Assembly (NCBI RefSeq): GCF_014637795.1
Contig: NZ_BMFD01000007.1
Location: 1-64,000 of the forward strand
DNA length: 64,000 nucleotides
Reading direction: 5' to 3'
Source: Belliella aquatica
GTDB taxonomy: Bacteria > Bacteroidota > Bacteroidia > Cytophagales > Cyclobacteriaceae
Shown here piece after piece: positions 8,336-16,984 of the stretch (position 1 is its first letter; every line of letters begins with the position of its first letter). The notes under the pieces are model-generated. The model was not told the origin of the DNA. It searched no databases and worked only from the letters and a program-made list of their open reading frames with translations. The position numbers and the translations under genes are program-made.

Positions 8336-9679
8336 TTACTTAGCTGCCAATTTCTCTGCTTTTGTATCGATTTTATTGACGAGAAATTCTCCTACTTTTT
8401 TTCCTTTTGACGCACCATTGACAATTGCCGGCATATAATGAATTCCTCCATACATTCTGCTGATTGCTGCTTCATCTGCAGCCAATCTGAAAGATTTAAA
8501 TTCACGAACGGGAAGCCCAAAAGCAACTTCTGTGGAATCTACAAAATGGAAATTATCTCCAAATAAACTCGTAAGCGTCTCTGAGGCAGCATTGCTGATG
8601 ACACTGTGTCCGCTTGTGTATTCTGGGAATGGTGGCGTCTGAAGGACAGGCAACCAATCTTCATCGATGTATTTGTTGATATACGTTTCAGGTCGGATTA
8701 GCACACTTCGGTACTTTTCATCCCAACAAGCAATAAATCCATCGAAAACAGCAATTGATGTTTTGGCTAAAGTTTCTGCTGCACCTTTCCAATCCTGCTT
8801 TGCAGTCCTAGATGAAATCGCTGCAATCCCCATCCAATGCCCTCCAGGAGTAATTTTCTTCTCTGCAAACATTACATGACCTTTGACATTGACTTTATAA
8901 GGATTGCAATCCCAGAAATAAGCAATGTCACTTTGCTCTTTTGTCAAGTTCTTGACCACATTAAAAACTTCCTCTGCCTCTCTGTAAAAGTCACTCCCCT
9001 TTTCAGTATCAAATGGCGTTGGAGGTGCAGACTTAAATTGATCAGAGGCTTCCAAAACAAAAGGTCTGATCTTATTCCAATGCGGTTCGATTCCTTCCAT
9101 ATACATCGGGGGAGTAGGCTGCCAGGCATTTGGATCATTGCTGATTGAGTATTTTGGAAAAGACCTACTTTGGTGATAATTATCCTTTTTGGAGTAAGCA
9201 ATGACATGATCTGCTACACGCTCCCCTAAAGCAAGTGACGCTTCAAAAACATCATTTGGAATACCTTTGGATTTCAGTTCTTTGAAAGCTTTTTCCTTGT
9301 GCTCTTGCATCAATTCTTCAGAAAAAATCAATGCTGTTCCCACTTTATAGTAAGCAGCTAGAGAAGCAAGTGGAAGATAAACATTCTCTTCTATTTCAAA
9401 ATTCGTCTTTTCAAAATCATTCAATTGTCCCATTAGCGTTTGGTATTCTCCCGAACGATCCAATACAGCCACTTCATAAGCCGCAATGGCTGGATAAGCG
9501 TAAATTCTACTAGCGACAGGCGGAGAAAAAATATCGTTGATGATGATCTCAGTCAATTTATTCTGCGCCGCAAACTGATAAGAACCGTCACTTATCGCAT
9601 TGGAGTAGTCTTTTGGCTGGCAGGAATAGAGCATCACTGCTATCGCAAAAACACTAAATATACTTTTCAATAATCTCAT
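8336..9679 (-). CDS. Vanadium-dependent haloperoxidase / PAP2-superfamily lipoprotein
   Basis: A lipoprotein with lipobox LYSC near residue 20 when read from the ATG at 9679; an in-frame TTG five codons upstream is less likely. It carries the three vanadate/phosphate-pocket motifs: K-x6-RP (K322, RP 329-330), YTSGHS (H358, domain 2) and SRMYGGIH (R408, H414). The Asp normally found four residues after the last His (SRx5Hx3D) is Ala here, so classical phosphatase chemistry is doubtful. Family members are vanadium haloperoxidases or acid phosphatases, and the real substrate is unknown. It is the last gene of the SusCD/FG-GAP array, 76 bases after the preceding stop, and probably faces the same compartment as the FG-GAP lipoproteins. 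Confidence 0.85.
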   Translation of the reverse strand: MRLLKSIFSVFAIAVMLYSCQPKDYSNAISDGSYQFAAQNKLTEIIINDIFSPPVASRIYAYPAIAAYEVAVLDRSGEYQTLMGQLNDFEKTNFEIEENVYLPLASLAAYYKVGTALIFSEELMQEHKEKAFKELKSKGIPNDVFEASLALGERVADHVIAYSKKDNYHQSRSFPKYSISNDPNAWQPTPPMYMEGIEPHWNKIRPFVLEASDQFKSAPPTPFDTEKGSDFYREAEEVFNVVKNLTKEQSDIAYFWDCNPYKVNVKGHVMFAEKKITPGGHWMGIAAISSRTAKQDWKGAAETLAKTSIAVFDGFIACWDEKYRSVLIRPETYINKYIDEDWLPVLQTPPFPEYTSGHSVISNAASETLTSLFGDNFHFVDSTEVAFGLPVREFKSFRLAADEAAISRMYGGIHYMPAIVNGASKGKKVGEFLVNKIDTKAEKLAAK

Positions 9680-9755
9680 TTTCGGATTCTTCAATATTTA
9701 TTTCAAAATTACGAAATACTTGTTAGAGTGGCAAAGCTTCAATCACTTGACGCTC

Positions 9756-12700
9756 TCAATTCACGCTCAAGATAACCGGTTTTGCATTATTCCTAACTGC
9801 CAAGAGGTGTAATTTACCTTGGATAGTAATGGTTTTCAGCGCTCGATATTCACCTTTTATCTGATTGAAGTCTATGTTCATTTGTTGAAAATAAACTTGT
9901 CCATCTTTATAAATAAAATGCGCCATCGGCATCGCATCAGCTCTTCCCAAATCATTCCTAAACCCATAAAATCCTCCAACAGCAAGGATATGTCTTATTC
10001 CATCTTTTTCCCAAGTATAGAAATCCTTAATGGGTGCAAATTGACCTTCTTTTGGAAATGGATTGAAATCATAATCTCCTGACTTATTTTTAATCAGTAG
10101 ACCAGATTGTAAATTTTCCACTTTGTGCTTTGAAGCTTTGTCGAGGATTTTTGTATCAAATAGGTCTTCTGGCTTTTTGATTTGGGCATATTCGACATAG
10201 CTCGCATGCTTTTTCTTCACGCTTGGAATTTGCTTGATCAAATCATCTCTCGATGCAAAGGGCACCAACTGCGCTCCCATATAATGAAAGATCAATGGAT
10301 CTTCCTGTTCATTGCTGTCAAAATCATGGTGATAAAGCCATAATGGTTTCACAACACTCGCTTTCAACTTGCTATTTTCACCAAGATTCCCCAAAAGGAT
10401 TATTTCTTCTCCTTTATCTTCAAAAGAACTTACAGCATTGAAAAGCCCGGCTTTTTCATCTATAATGATCTGCTCAAAAGTACCTTTTTGATTTTGCTTA
10501 TATACTTGGACTGCAGTCCACTCTCCTATCAAAACCAACTCCTTTTTTTGATCTCCATCTACATCAATCCATGCTCCTTTTTGTATCATTCCGGGATGAA
10601 ATGAATCCCCAAAATACTTCCTCGTCTCATCTTTGAAATTTCCTTTTCCATCATTGATCAAAAGATAACTATATGGTTTAGCGCCATAATTACCTGTTAC
10701 CACCGAAGTAGTCACAAAAATATCTGGAGCACCATCTCCATTGACATCGTGAATCGCGATGGAAGAGGTGTTTTCTCCCAATGGTGGTAATGAATTAGGA
10801 GAAAATTTTAAATTCCCCTTACCGTCATTGAGATAAAGGCGATCGAAATTGAATACATGGCCTTGCGGGTTTTCATTTCCTCCACTTCCTACATACAAGT
10901 CCATATAACCATCTCCATCAAAGTCGGCAAACTCTGCCACCACATCTTCAGCGGGGCTTAGCATTTCAAAAAAGGAGTTTTCCTGACGGGAAAATGTACC
11001 ATCTGATTTTTGTAGATAAAGTGCTGATGCTTGGCCTTTTGCTTCTCCAAGGTAAATATCTTCCAAACCGTCATTATTCACATCGCCAACAGCCAAAGCT
11101 GGACCTTCGGTAGAATATTTTCTAGGAATCAAATATTCTCGACGCATGTCGTCAAATTCAAGATTCTCCTCGTGCGTCCAATCGATGCCTATGTCAACTA
11201 CAGTAAAAACATTTTCTTTTTCTAATATTCTAGGAACATACACTTTACCCTCACCTTTCTTCAATAGGTGCTTCTCGTTGATTGTATTTTCATAGAAAAC
11301 TTCATGCTCAAATGCATTCCATCTGACAAGAACCGAGTCTACTTTTTCCCTTTTCCCCAAACCAAATGTTAGGGTAGTAGATGATCCGGATTGGAAACCT
11401 CTGGAAGTACTCAACATCTGATGAAACTTGTCACCTTGTGCATAAACCGTTACCTCTGCACCTATTCCAAAGGAGTTGCTCTGATCACTTTTAAGGTCAA
11501 TTTGGATGAAATTATTACCCAAAATTTCCTTCGACTTATTCTGATAAATAAAAGCCTGATCATTGATATTGTTGATTATCAAATCTAATGCTCCGTCATT
11601 ATTCAAATCCGCATAGGCTGAACCTGAGGAATAAGAAACTTGATCTAGCCCCCATTTTGCTGATACACTTTCAAAATCCAAATCCCCTCTATTTCGGAAA
11701 GTATAATTCGAAAGTTTCATGGTTGGGAGCAATTCGATCAAGCGGTTATAAACTTCCTCCTCTGTCAGATTTGGATTGGGTGACTGACTGTATTGCACAA
11801 AGTCCAGGTCATTTGGTCGCTTGACAATGCCATTTGTGATATGAATATCCTTGTAACCGTCATTGTCCATATCAAAAATCAAAGGAGACCAACTCCAGTC
11901 CGTGGCGAATGTATTTGTTAAAAGTCCGATCTCAGCAAAGCGCTGATTGCCTTGATTAAGTTGAAGGTGATTTCTTACATATTGATCCCCATAGCCGAAT
12001 TTCTTTTTAATATCATAAACTTCCTGTTTGTCCTCACCAATAGATTTCATCCAAATTGTAGGGTCTTCAGGAAGCATGTCTGTAGTAAAAATGTCAGGCA
12101 AACCATCATTATTGATGTCATTGATGTCATTGCCCATGCTGTAGCGACTTGTACTGCTGATGTATTCTTTCAGAGATTCTTTGAAAGTTCCGTTCGCTTG
12201 ATTGATGTAGAGATAATCATCTTCCGTAAAATCATTGGATACATAAATATCAATCCATCCATCGCCATTGACATCACCTATTCCAACTCCCAGACCAAAC
12301 CCAAGACTGCTTGAAAGAATCCCCGCCTCTGTGGTTACTTCCTCCATTTTCTGCTCTCCTTGAGCGATTAGACTTTTGAAGAGTTTGTCTCCTCCTTTTT
12401 CATCTTGATTATTGAATTTGGTATCTGCGTGAGTGAAAACCTCTGGTTTTTTGATGGAATGATTGAGCAAGTACAGGTCTAGATCTCCATCTTGATCATA
12501 GTCAAAAAATAATGCATGGGTGGAAAAACCCATAAAATCAACCCCATAAGCAGCAGCACTTTCGGTGAAAGTCAAGTCTCCATTATTGATATAGAGTTTA
12601 TTTCTCCCTGAAAGCCCTTTGTAATCTCCAACTTGGCAGACATAGATATCTAGCAAGCCATCACCATTCACATCCGCCATAGTCACTCCTGTGGACCAGC

Positions 12701-13025
12701 CGCCATCGCCTGTCACGCTTGCACTTTGCGTGATATCTTCAAACTGAAAATTTCCTTTGTTGAGATAAAGCTTGTTCTCTCCTTGATTGGAAGTGAAATA
12801 TATGTCCACCAAACCATCATTGTTGATGTCTCCAACGGCCACTCCTCCTCCATTATAAAAATACAAGTACTCGAGAATGTTCATCTCCTCTGTGGAAACC
12901 AAATCATTCTTGAAATCTATGCCTGTTTGCGATGATGGAAGTAAAGAGAATAGCTTCACCTCTTCTTCCTTTTTGGAACAAGAAAGCAAGCCAAAGAAAA
13001 CTAATGTGATGATATACTTATACAT
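9756..13025 (-). CDS. FG-GAP/VCBS repeat and ASPIC/UnbV (CRTAC1-like) lipoprotein, third copy of the array
   Basis: 1,089-residue lipoprotein (lipobox LLSC, Cys 16). Most of it is tandem FG-GAP/VCBS repeats with Ca-binding loops of the D-x-N-x-D-G-x-x-D type, as in DINNDGLVDIYF and DVNGDGLLDIYV, which should fold as two beta-propellers. Residues about 508-575 form an ASPIC/UnbV domain (IGAEVTVYAQGDKF through LTFGLGKREKVDSVLVRW) between them. The family is often annotated as CRTAC1-like; its molecular role is not established, and adhesion or ligand binding at the cell surface is plausible. It is paralogous along its whole length to the two genes upstream in the same array. It lies 55 bases from the preceding stop and carries an extra C-terminal tail region of unknown function. 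Confidence 0.88.
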   Translation of the reverse strand: MYKYIITLVFFGLLSCSKKEEEVKLFSLLPSSQTGIDFKNDLVSTEEMNILEYLYFYNGGGVAVGDINNDGLVDIYFTSNQGENKLYLNKGNFQFEDITQSASVTGDGGWSTGVTMADVNGDGLLDIYVCQVGDYKGLSGRNKLYINNGDLTFTESAAAYGVDFMGFSTHALFFDYDQDGDLDLYLLNHSIKKPEVFTHADTKFNNQDEKGGDKLFKSLIAQGEQKMEEVTTEAGILSSSLGFGLGVGIGDVNGDGWIDIYVSNDFTEDDYLYINQANGTFKESLKEYISSTSRYSMGNDINDINNDGLPDIFTTDMLPEDPTIWMKSIGEDKQEVYDIKKKFGYGDQYVRNHLQLNQGNQRFAEIGLLTNTFATDWSWSPLIFDMDNDGYKDIHITNGIVKRPNDLDFVQYSQSPNPNLTEEEVYNRLIELLPTMKLSNYTFRNRGDLDFESVSAKWGLDQVSYSSGSAYADLNNDGALDLIINNINDQAFIYQNKSKEILGNNFIQIDLKSDQSNSFGIGAEVTVYAQGDKFHQMLSTSRGFQSGSSTTLTFGLGKREKVDSVLVRWNAFEHEVFYENTINEKHLLKKGEGKVYVPRILEKENVFTVVDIGIDWTHEENLEFDDMRREYLIPRKYSTEGPALAVGDVNNDGLEDIYLGEAKGQASALYLQKSDGTFSRQENSFFEMLSPAEDVVAEFADFDGDGYMDLYVGSGGNENPQGHVFNFDRLYLNDGKGNLKFSPNSLPPLGENTSSIAIHDVNGDGAPDIFVTTSVVTGNYGAKPYSYLLINDGKGNFKDETRKYFGDSFHPGMIQKGAWIDVDGDQKKELVLIGEWTAVQVYKQNQKGTFEQIIIDEKAGLFNAVSSFEDKGEEIILLGNLGENSKLKASVVKPLWLYHHDFDSNEQEDPLIFHYMGAQLVPFASRDDLIKQIPSVKKKHASYVEYAQIKKPEDLFDTKILDKASKHKVENLQSGLLIKNKSGDYDFNPFPKEGQFAPIKDFYTWEKDGIRHILAVGGFYGFRNDLGRADAMPMAHFIYKDGQVYFQQMNIDFNQIKGEYRALKTITIQGKLHLLAVRNNAKPVILSVN

Positions 13026-13080
13026 GAATCATTTTATTTTTGTCAACGGTCAACAGCCCACAGACAACAGTATCCACTGT

Positions 13081-16000
13081 CTAAAATCCCCACCATTCTA
13101 GGGGTTTATTATTCTTTACGACCATTAGCATTCTTTGACCTTTGATCTCTACTTCATGCAGGTCTCGGATATCTCCTTCGAGTTTCAATCCATGATTTCT
13201 ATTTTCGAGGTAGTCGAAGGTCCCATCCCCTTTTCCAATCAAAACCTCCCCATAACTTGCATCATATTGACCTACTTCGGGTTTGGCCCCGGCAAGATTC
13301 CCTGCCATGATGATGTCTTGTATTCCGTCACCATTCACATCAGTCACCAAAGCTGTAAACATCCACGATCTCTGCGCTTTTCTCGGTAAAGCTTGAATCT
13401 CAAATTGTCCATCGCCCTTGTTCATCATGATAGCAGATGAAGCAAAATTGAATTCCTGAACCACGGAATTTGACAGAGCTTCAGCACCGAAGATATCTTC
13501 AAGCGACTCTTTGTTGTAAGTGCTGTACTTCAGATACTTTTTCTTGACAATCGGAATCTGCTTCTCAAGTTCATGTTTCAAAGTATATGGAATATGTCTA
13601 TCGCCTGACTGCTTCGTATAGATTTGCTCTACACTTCCATTTTGATCAAAATCATTGACAAACATTCTCACTGCGGTTTGGTCAGTTGGTTTGAATCTGC
13701 TATTCAGCCCATGATTTCCCAATACAAAATCAGGTTTCCCATCCTTGTTGAAGTCACCGATTTCAATGGTTCGATACCAACCTTTGTAGGCTTGCATTTC
13801 GGGCATTTCGATTTTTTCTAATTGCTTACCCGTATTTTTGAAAAATGTCGGCGCCATCCACTCTCCAACTAAAATCAGGTCCTTTTTGCCATCACCATCA
13901 TAATCCACCAATGCGGCATCTGTCACTAAGCCAATTTCCTTTAGTTGAGGTGCAAATTCTCCTGTCGCATCTTTGAAATTCCCTTGGCCATCATTGACGA
14001 GGATAAAACTACTGGCATTCACCCCATAAACAAATGGGATCAATCTTCCGCCAATAAATAAATCCATCGCTCCATCACCATTGATGTCCAATACTTTGAC
14101 GACAGAAGTACTGTGACGCAAAGATTCTAAACCGCTATTTTCAGCTTTTGTAAAGTTACCTTTTCCATTATTCAGGTATAAGCGATCCGCTAATTCTGCT
14201 GTACCGAAAGCCGCTTCATTGCTCCCCGAAGTGACTAATAGATCCAAAAACCCATTTCCATTGGCATCAAAAAATACCGCATCAGTATCCTCTGCTAACT
14301 GATCCAAATCAAATGCTTGCTGATTGGATTTGGTGAAGGTTCCATTCGAAGATTGGAGAAATAACTGTCCCGGAGAACCCTTTGCACCACCTAGGTACAC
14401 ATCTTCCAAGCCATCGCTATTGACATCTCCAAAAGTAGCTTTTGGCCCTTCAGTAGAAAGTTTATGGTAAGTCAATCTATCCCGATCAAAATCCACGAAT
14501 TGATTTTCAACATGGGTAAAATCCAGGATGTTTTTTCCTTTTTGGAATAAATTTCCCACTGGTTTTTCAAAGAAATCAAATTCTTCAGGACGCTCTACTG
14601 CATTTTCCCAAGTCAAAGAAAGGAGTTGATTGGCAGTGATTTCTTTGAGCACTGATATTTTTCCATCAGGCCATCTCACTTGAACTTCATCTAGTTTTGA
14701 AACCGAACCCAAGCCGAAAGTCAACTTAGGATCCACAGAAGATTGGAATCCTCTGTTTGGCATATTTTCTTGATAAAAAATCTGATCACCTGATTTCAGC
14801 CTGATCTGCGTTCCTATGGCAGCTGTATTTCCTGCTTTCCCTATTAATGCTATCTGTAAAAAATTATTTTCTGGATAGAATTCTCTGCTTCTGTTTTTAT
14901 AGATAATTGCTTCTCTGTTGACATTATTGATAACTAAATCCAAGGCGCCATCATTATTCAAATCTCCATAGGCCGATCCATTGGAGTGAATCGCTTCGCC
15001 CATTCCCCATTCATGAATGACATTGGTAAAGACCAAATCTCCATTGTTTTTGAAGGCGTAATTGGAAACGGGATTTACAGGAATCGGGTCAACCAATGCT
15101 TTGTAATCTACCCCTTGTTGGGTGATGATTTTTCTTTTAGTTTCTTCATTGTCGATAAAATTCAAATAATCGAGGTCTGTAATATCCTGATAGATTCCGT
15201 TTGCTACGAAAACATCCTTGAGACCGTCATTGTCCATATCAAAAAACAAGGCTGCCCAGCTCCAGTCGGTTGCCTCTACATTGGAAAGCCTTCCCATATC
15301 GCTGAAAGTACCATCGCCATTGTTGACATGGAGCATATTCCTGTTGTACTGATAGTGATATCCATGCTGAATGTTGAATTGAAACTTGTCCCAGCTTTCA
15401 AAAGTGGTCACCTGCTTCAAGCGCTCGATCGGCTCGGGAAGCATGTCTGTCACGAAGATGTCCAAGAAGCCATTGTTGTTCACATCAGCGATATCAGCCC
15501 CCATGGATGCCGCACTGGTGGAGCGCATGTAGGATTCCAAACTTTCGGTAAAAGTCCCATCTTGATTATTGATGTAGAGGTAGTCTTTTTCAAAGAAGTC
15601 ATTCGAAATGAAGATATCCATCCAGCCATCTTGATTGACATCTCCGATGGTAATGCCAAGGCCAAAGCCAATTAAACTTCCATAAATCCCCGCCTCTTCA
15701 CTTACATCTGTGAACTTGTCTCCGTCATTTCTAAATAATTTATCTCCTCCAACAGGATCTCGACGCGGTCTTTCATTCTGCATTTTGTTGAAGCTTCCTA
15801 TAGCCGTGTAGCTGTTGTTGAGCAAATACATGTCAAGATCGCCATCGTTGTCATAATCAAAAAAGACCGCGTGGGTAGAGAATCCTTGATCTGCCAAACC
15901 ATACGCTTCCGCCATTTCGGTAAAGGTTCCGTCTCCATTGTTGATGAAAAGCTCGTTTTGCTTGTTGTCACCAGCCAAATCACCTGAATTACACACATAA

Positions 16001-16398
16001 ATATCCAGCAAACCATCACCATTGATATCTGCCATGGCCACTCCAGTGCTCCATGCTCTCGTGCCTGCGACACCCGACTCATTAGTCACATCTTTAAATT
16101 TGAAGTCTCCTTCATTGAGATAAAGCTTGTTTTCTCCTTGATTGGACGTCAAATAAATATCCAAAAGGCCATCATTATTGACATCTCCCAAAGCTACTCC
16201 TCCACCGTTATAGAAATTTCGGTAGGTGAAAATATTGAAAGCTTCATCAAACACCAGGTCATTCCTAAAATTTACACCAGAAATGGAAGAGGGGATAGTC
16301 TCAAAAAGCACATCCTTCTTCTGCTGCTCTTCTTTACATGAAGAAATACAAACAAGCAGACCAAGTAGGATGAAAACTGTTTTTATATTCAATTTCAT
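13081..16398 (-). CDS. FG-GAP/VCBS repeat and ASPIC/UnbV (CRTAC1-like) lipoprotein, second copy of the array
   Basis: 1,105-residue lipoprotein (lipobox CISSC, Cys 21) with the same architecture as its two paralogues: N-terminal FG-GAP propeller with DVNNDGLLDIYL and DINGDGLLDIYV loops, ASPIC/UnbV domain at about 509-576 (AIGTQIRLKSGDQIFYQ through VRWPDGK), and a second FG-GAP region. The segment SMGADIADVNNNGFLDIFVTDMLPEP is shared with the other copies and marks the CRTAC1-like group. Its ATG overlaps the stop of the small lipoprotein gene by four bases, so the two are coupled. Long antisense ORFs inside it are shadows produced by the repeats. Probably exported to the outer membrane; the ligand is unknown. 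Confidence 0.88.
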   Translation of the reverse strand: MKLNIKTVFILLGLLVCISSCKEEQQKKDVLFETIPSSISGVNFRNDLVFDEAFNIFTYRNFYNGGGVALGDVNNDGLLDIYLTSNQGENKLYLNEGDFKFKDVTNESGVAGTRAWSTGVAMADINGDGLLDIYVCNSGDLAGDNKQNELFINNGDGTFTEMAEAYGLADQGFSTHAVFFDYDNDGDLDMYLLNNSYTAIGSFNKMQNERPRRDPVGGDKLFRNDGDKFTDVSEEAGIYGSLIGFGLGITIGDVNQDGWMDIFISNDFFEKDYLYINNQDGTFTESLESYMRSTSAASMGADIADVNNNGFLDIFVTDMLPEPIERLKQVTTFESWDKFQFNIQHGYHYQYNRNMLHVNNGDGTFSDMGRLSNVEATDWSWAALFFDMDNDGLKDVFVANGIYQDITDLDYLNFIDNEETKRKIITQQGVDYKALVDPIPVNPVSNYAFKNNGDLVFTNVIHEWGMGEAIHSNGSAYGDLNNDGALDLVINNVNREAIIYKNRSREFYPENNFLQIALIGKAGNTAAIGTQIRLKSGDQIFYQENMPNRGFQSSVDPKLTFGLGSVSKLDEVQVRWPDGKISVLKEITANQLLSLTWENAVERPEEFDFFEKPVGNLFQKGKNILDFTHVENQFVDFDRDRLTYHKLSTEGPKATFGDVNSDGLEDVYLGGAKGSPGQLFLQSSNGTFTKSNQQAFDLDQLAEDTDAVFFDANGNGFLDLLVTSGSNEAAFGTAELADRLYLNNGKGNFTKAENSGLESLRHSTSVVKVLDINGDGAMDLFIGGRLIPFVYGVNASSFILVNDGQGNFKDATGEFAPQLKEIGLVTDAALVDYDGDGKKDLILVGEWMAPTFFKNTGKQLEKIEMPEMQAYKGWYRTIEIGDFNKDGKPDFVLGNHGLNSRFKPTDQTAVRMFVNDFDQNGSVEQIYTKQSGDRHIPYTLKHELEKQIPIVKKKYLKYSTYNKESLEDIFGAEALSNSVVQEFNFASSAIMMNKGDGQFEIQALPRKAQRSWMFTALVTDVNGDGIQDIIMAGNLAGAKPEVGQYDASYGEVLIGKGDGTFDYLENRNHGLKLEGDIRDLHEVEIKGQRMLMVVKNNKPLEWWGF

Positions 16399-16964
16399 GA
16401 AGCAATATCTTTAATGTCTTTGACTCTTAAATCCAAAATATCCACACTCACTGCACTCCTGTTTTTGACATACACACGAACCAGTCTGTTCCCATCTATC
16501 TTCACCATGGCAAAAGTTCCTTCCGAGTCTTCTACTCTGAAAAACCCCGCACCATAGATTCCTTCAAAGTACGCAACTACATCATCCACCAAATTCTCGG
16601 CACTAAATTTCGGGTTAGTTGGAAACCAATCTGCATATTGAAATTCAGCTTGCATGTAAAAAATTTTTTCTTGCTCAAATTTAGGATAAAAGTACATGTA
16701 TGACATTTCCCCGGATGGTAACTCTGGCTTATATTGAACACGCAGTGCATGTGCTCCATTCATTAAGATTCCTTCTTTGTTCATCTCCCAACAAACTCTG
16801 AAAAACTCCTTTCTAGGCATCCCAAAGTGTATCCCTAGAAAAATATCTTCACTTATCTTTCCAGATTCTATCTCTCTTTGTTTTACTTTTTCATATTCTG
16901 TTTTTCTATCACAGGAAAAGAGCAAACCAAAACCTAAAATGAAGATAACTAATTTCAATTTCAT
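16395..16964 (-). CDS. Small lipoprotein of unknown function within the FG-GAP array
   Basis: 189-residue lipoprotein (MKLKLVIFILGFGLLFSC, Cys 18). After a charged linker comes FLGIHFGMPRKEFFRVCWEMN, which recalls short secreted domains with a G-x-x-x-G-M-x-x-x-E/D pattern, followed by alternating strands that include Trp and Tyr. I do not recognise the family. It sits exactly between the first and second giant FG-GAP genes: 20 bases after the former and overlapping the start of the latter by four bases. A co-translated accessory or assembly partner of the FG-GAP protein is therefore plausible, but that is inference. Confidence 0.75.
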   Translation of the reverse strand: MKLKLVIFILGFGLLFSCDRKTEYEKVKQREIESGKISEDIFLGIHFGMPRKEFFRVCWEMNKEGILMNGAHALRVQYKPELPSGEMSYMYFYPKFEQEKIFYMQAEFQYADWFPTNPKFSAENLVDDVVAYFEGIYGAGFFRVEDSEGTFAMVKIDGNRLVRVYVKNRSAVSVDILDLRVKDIKDIAS

Positions 16965-16984
16965 ATTATTCTAATTTTTATTTT

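Noticed and set aside
14986-15675. 229-codon ORF antisense to the second FG-GAP gene
   Set aside because: The opposite strand encodes a convincing repeat protein. Long antisense frames here follow from the GATG/CATC-rich codons of the DxNxDGxxD loops.
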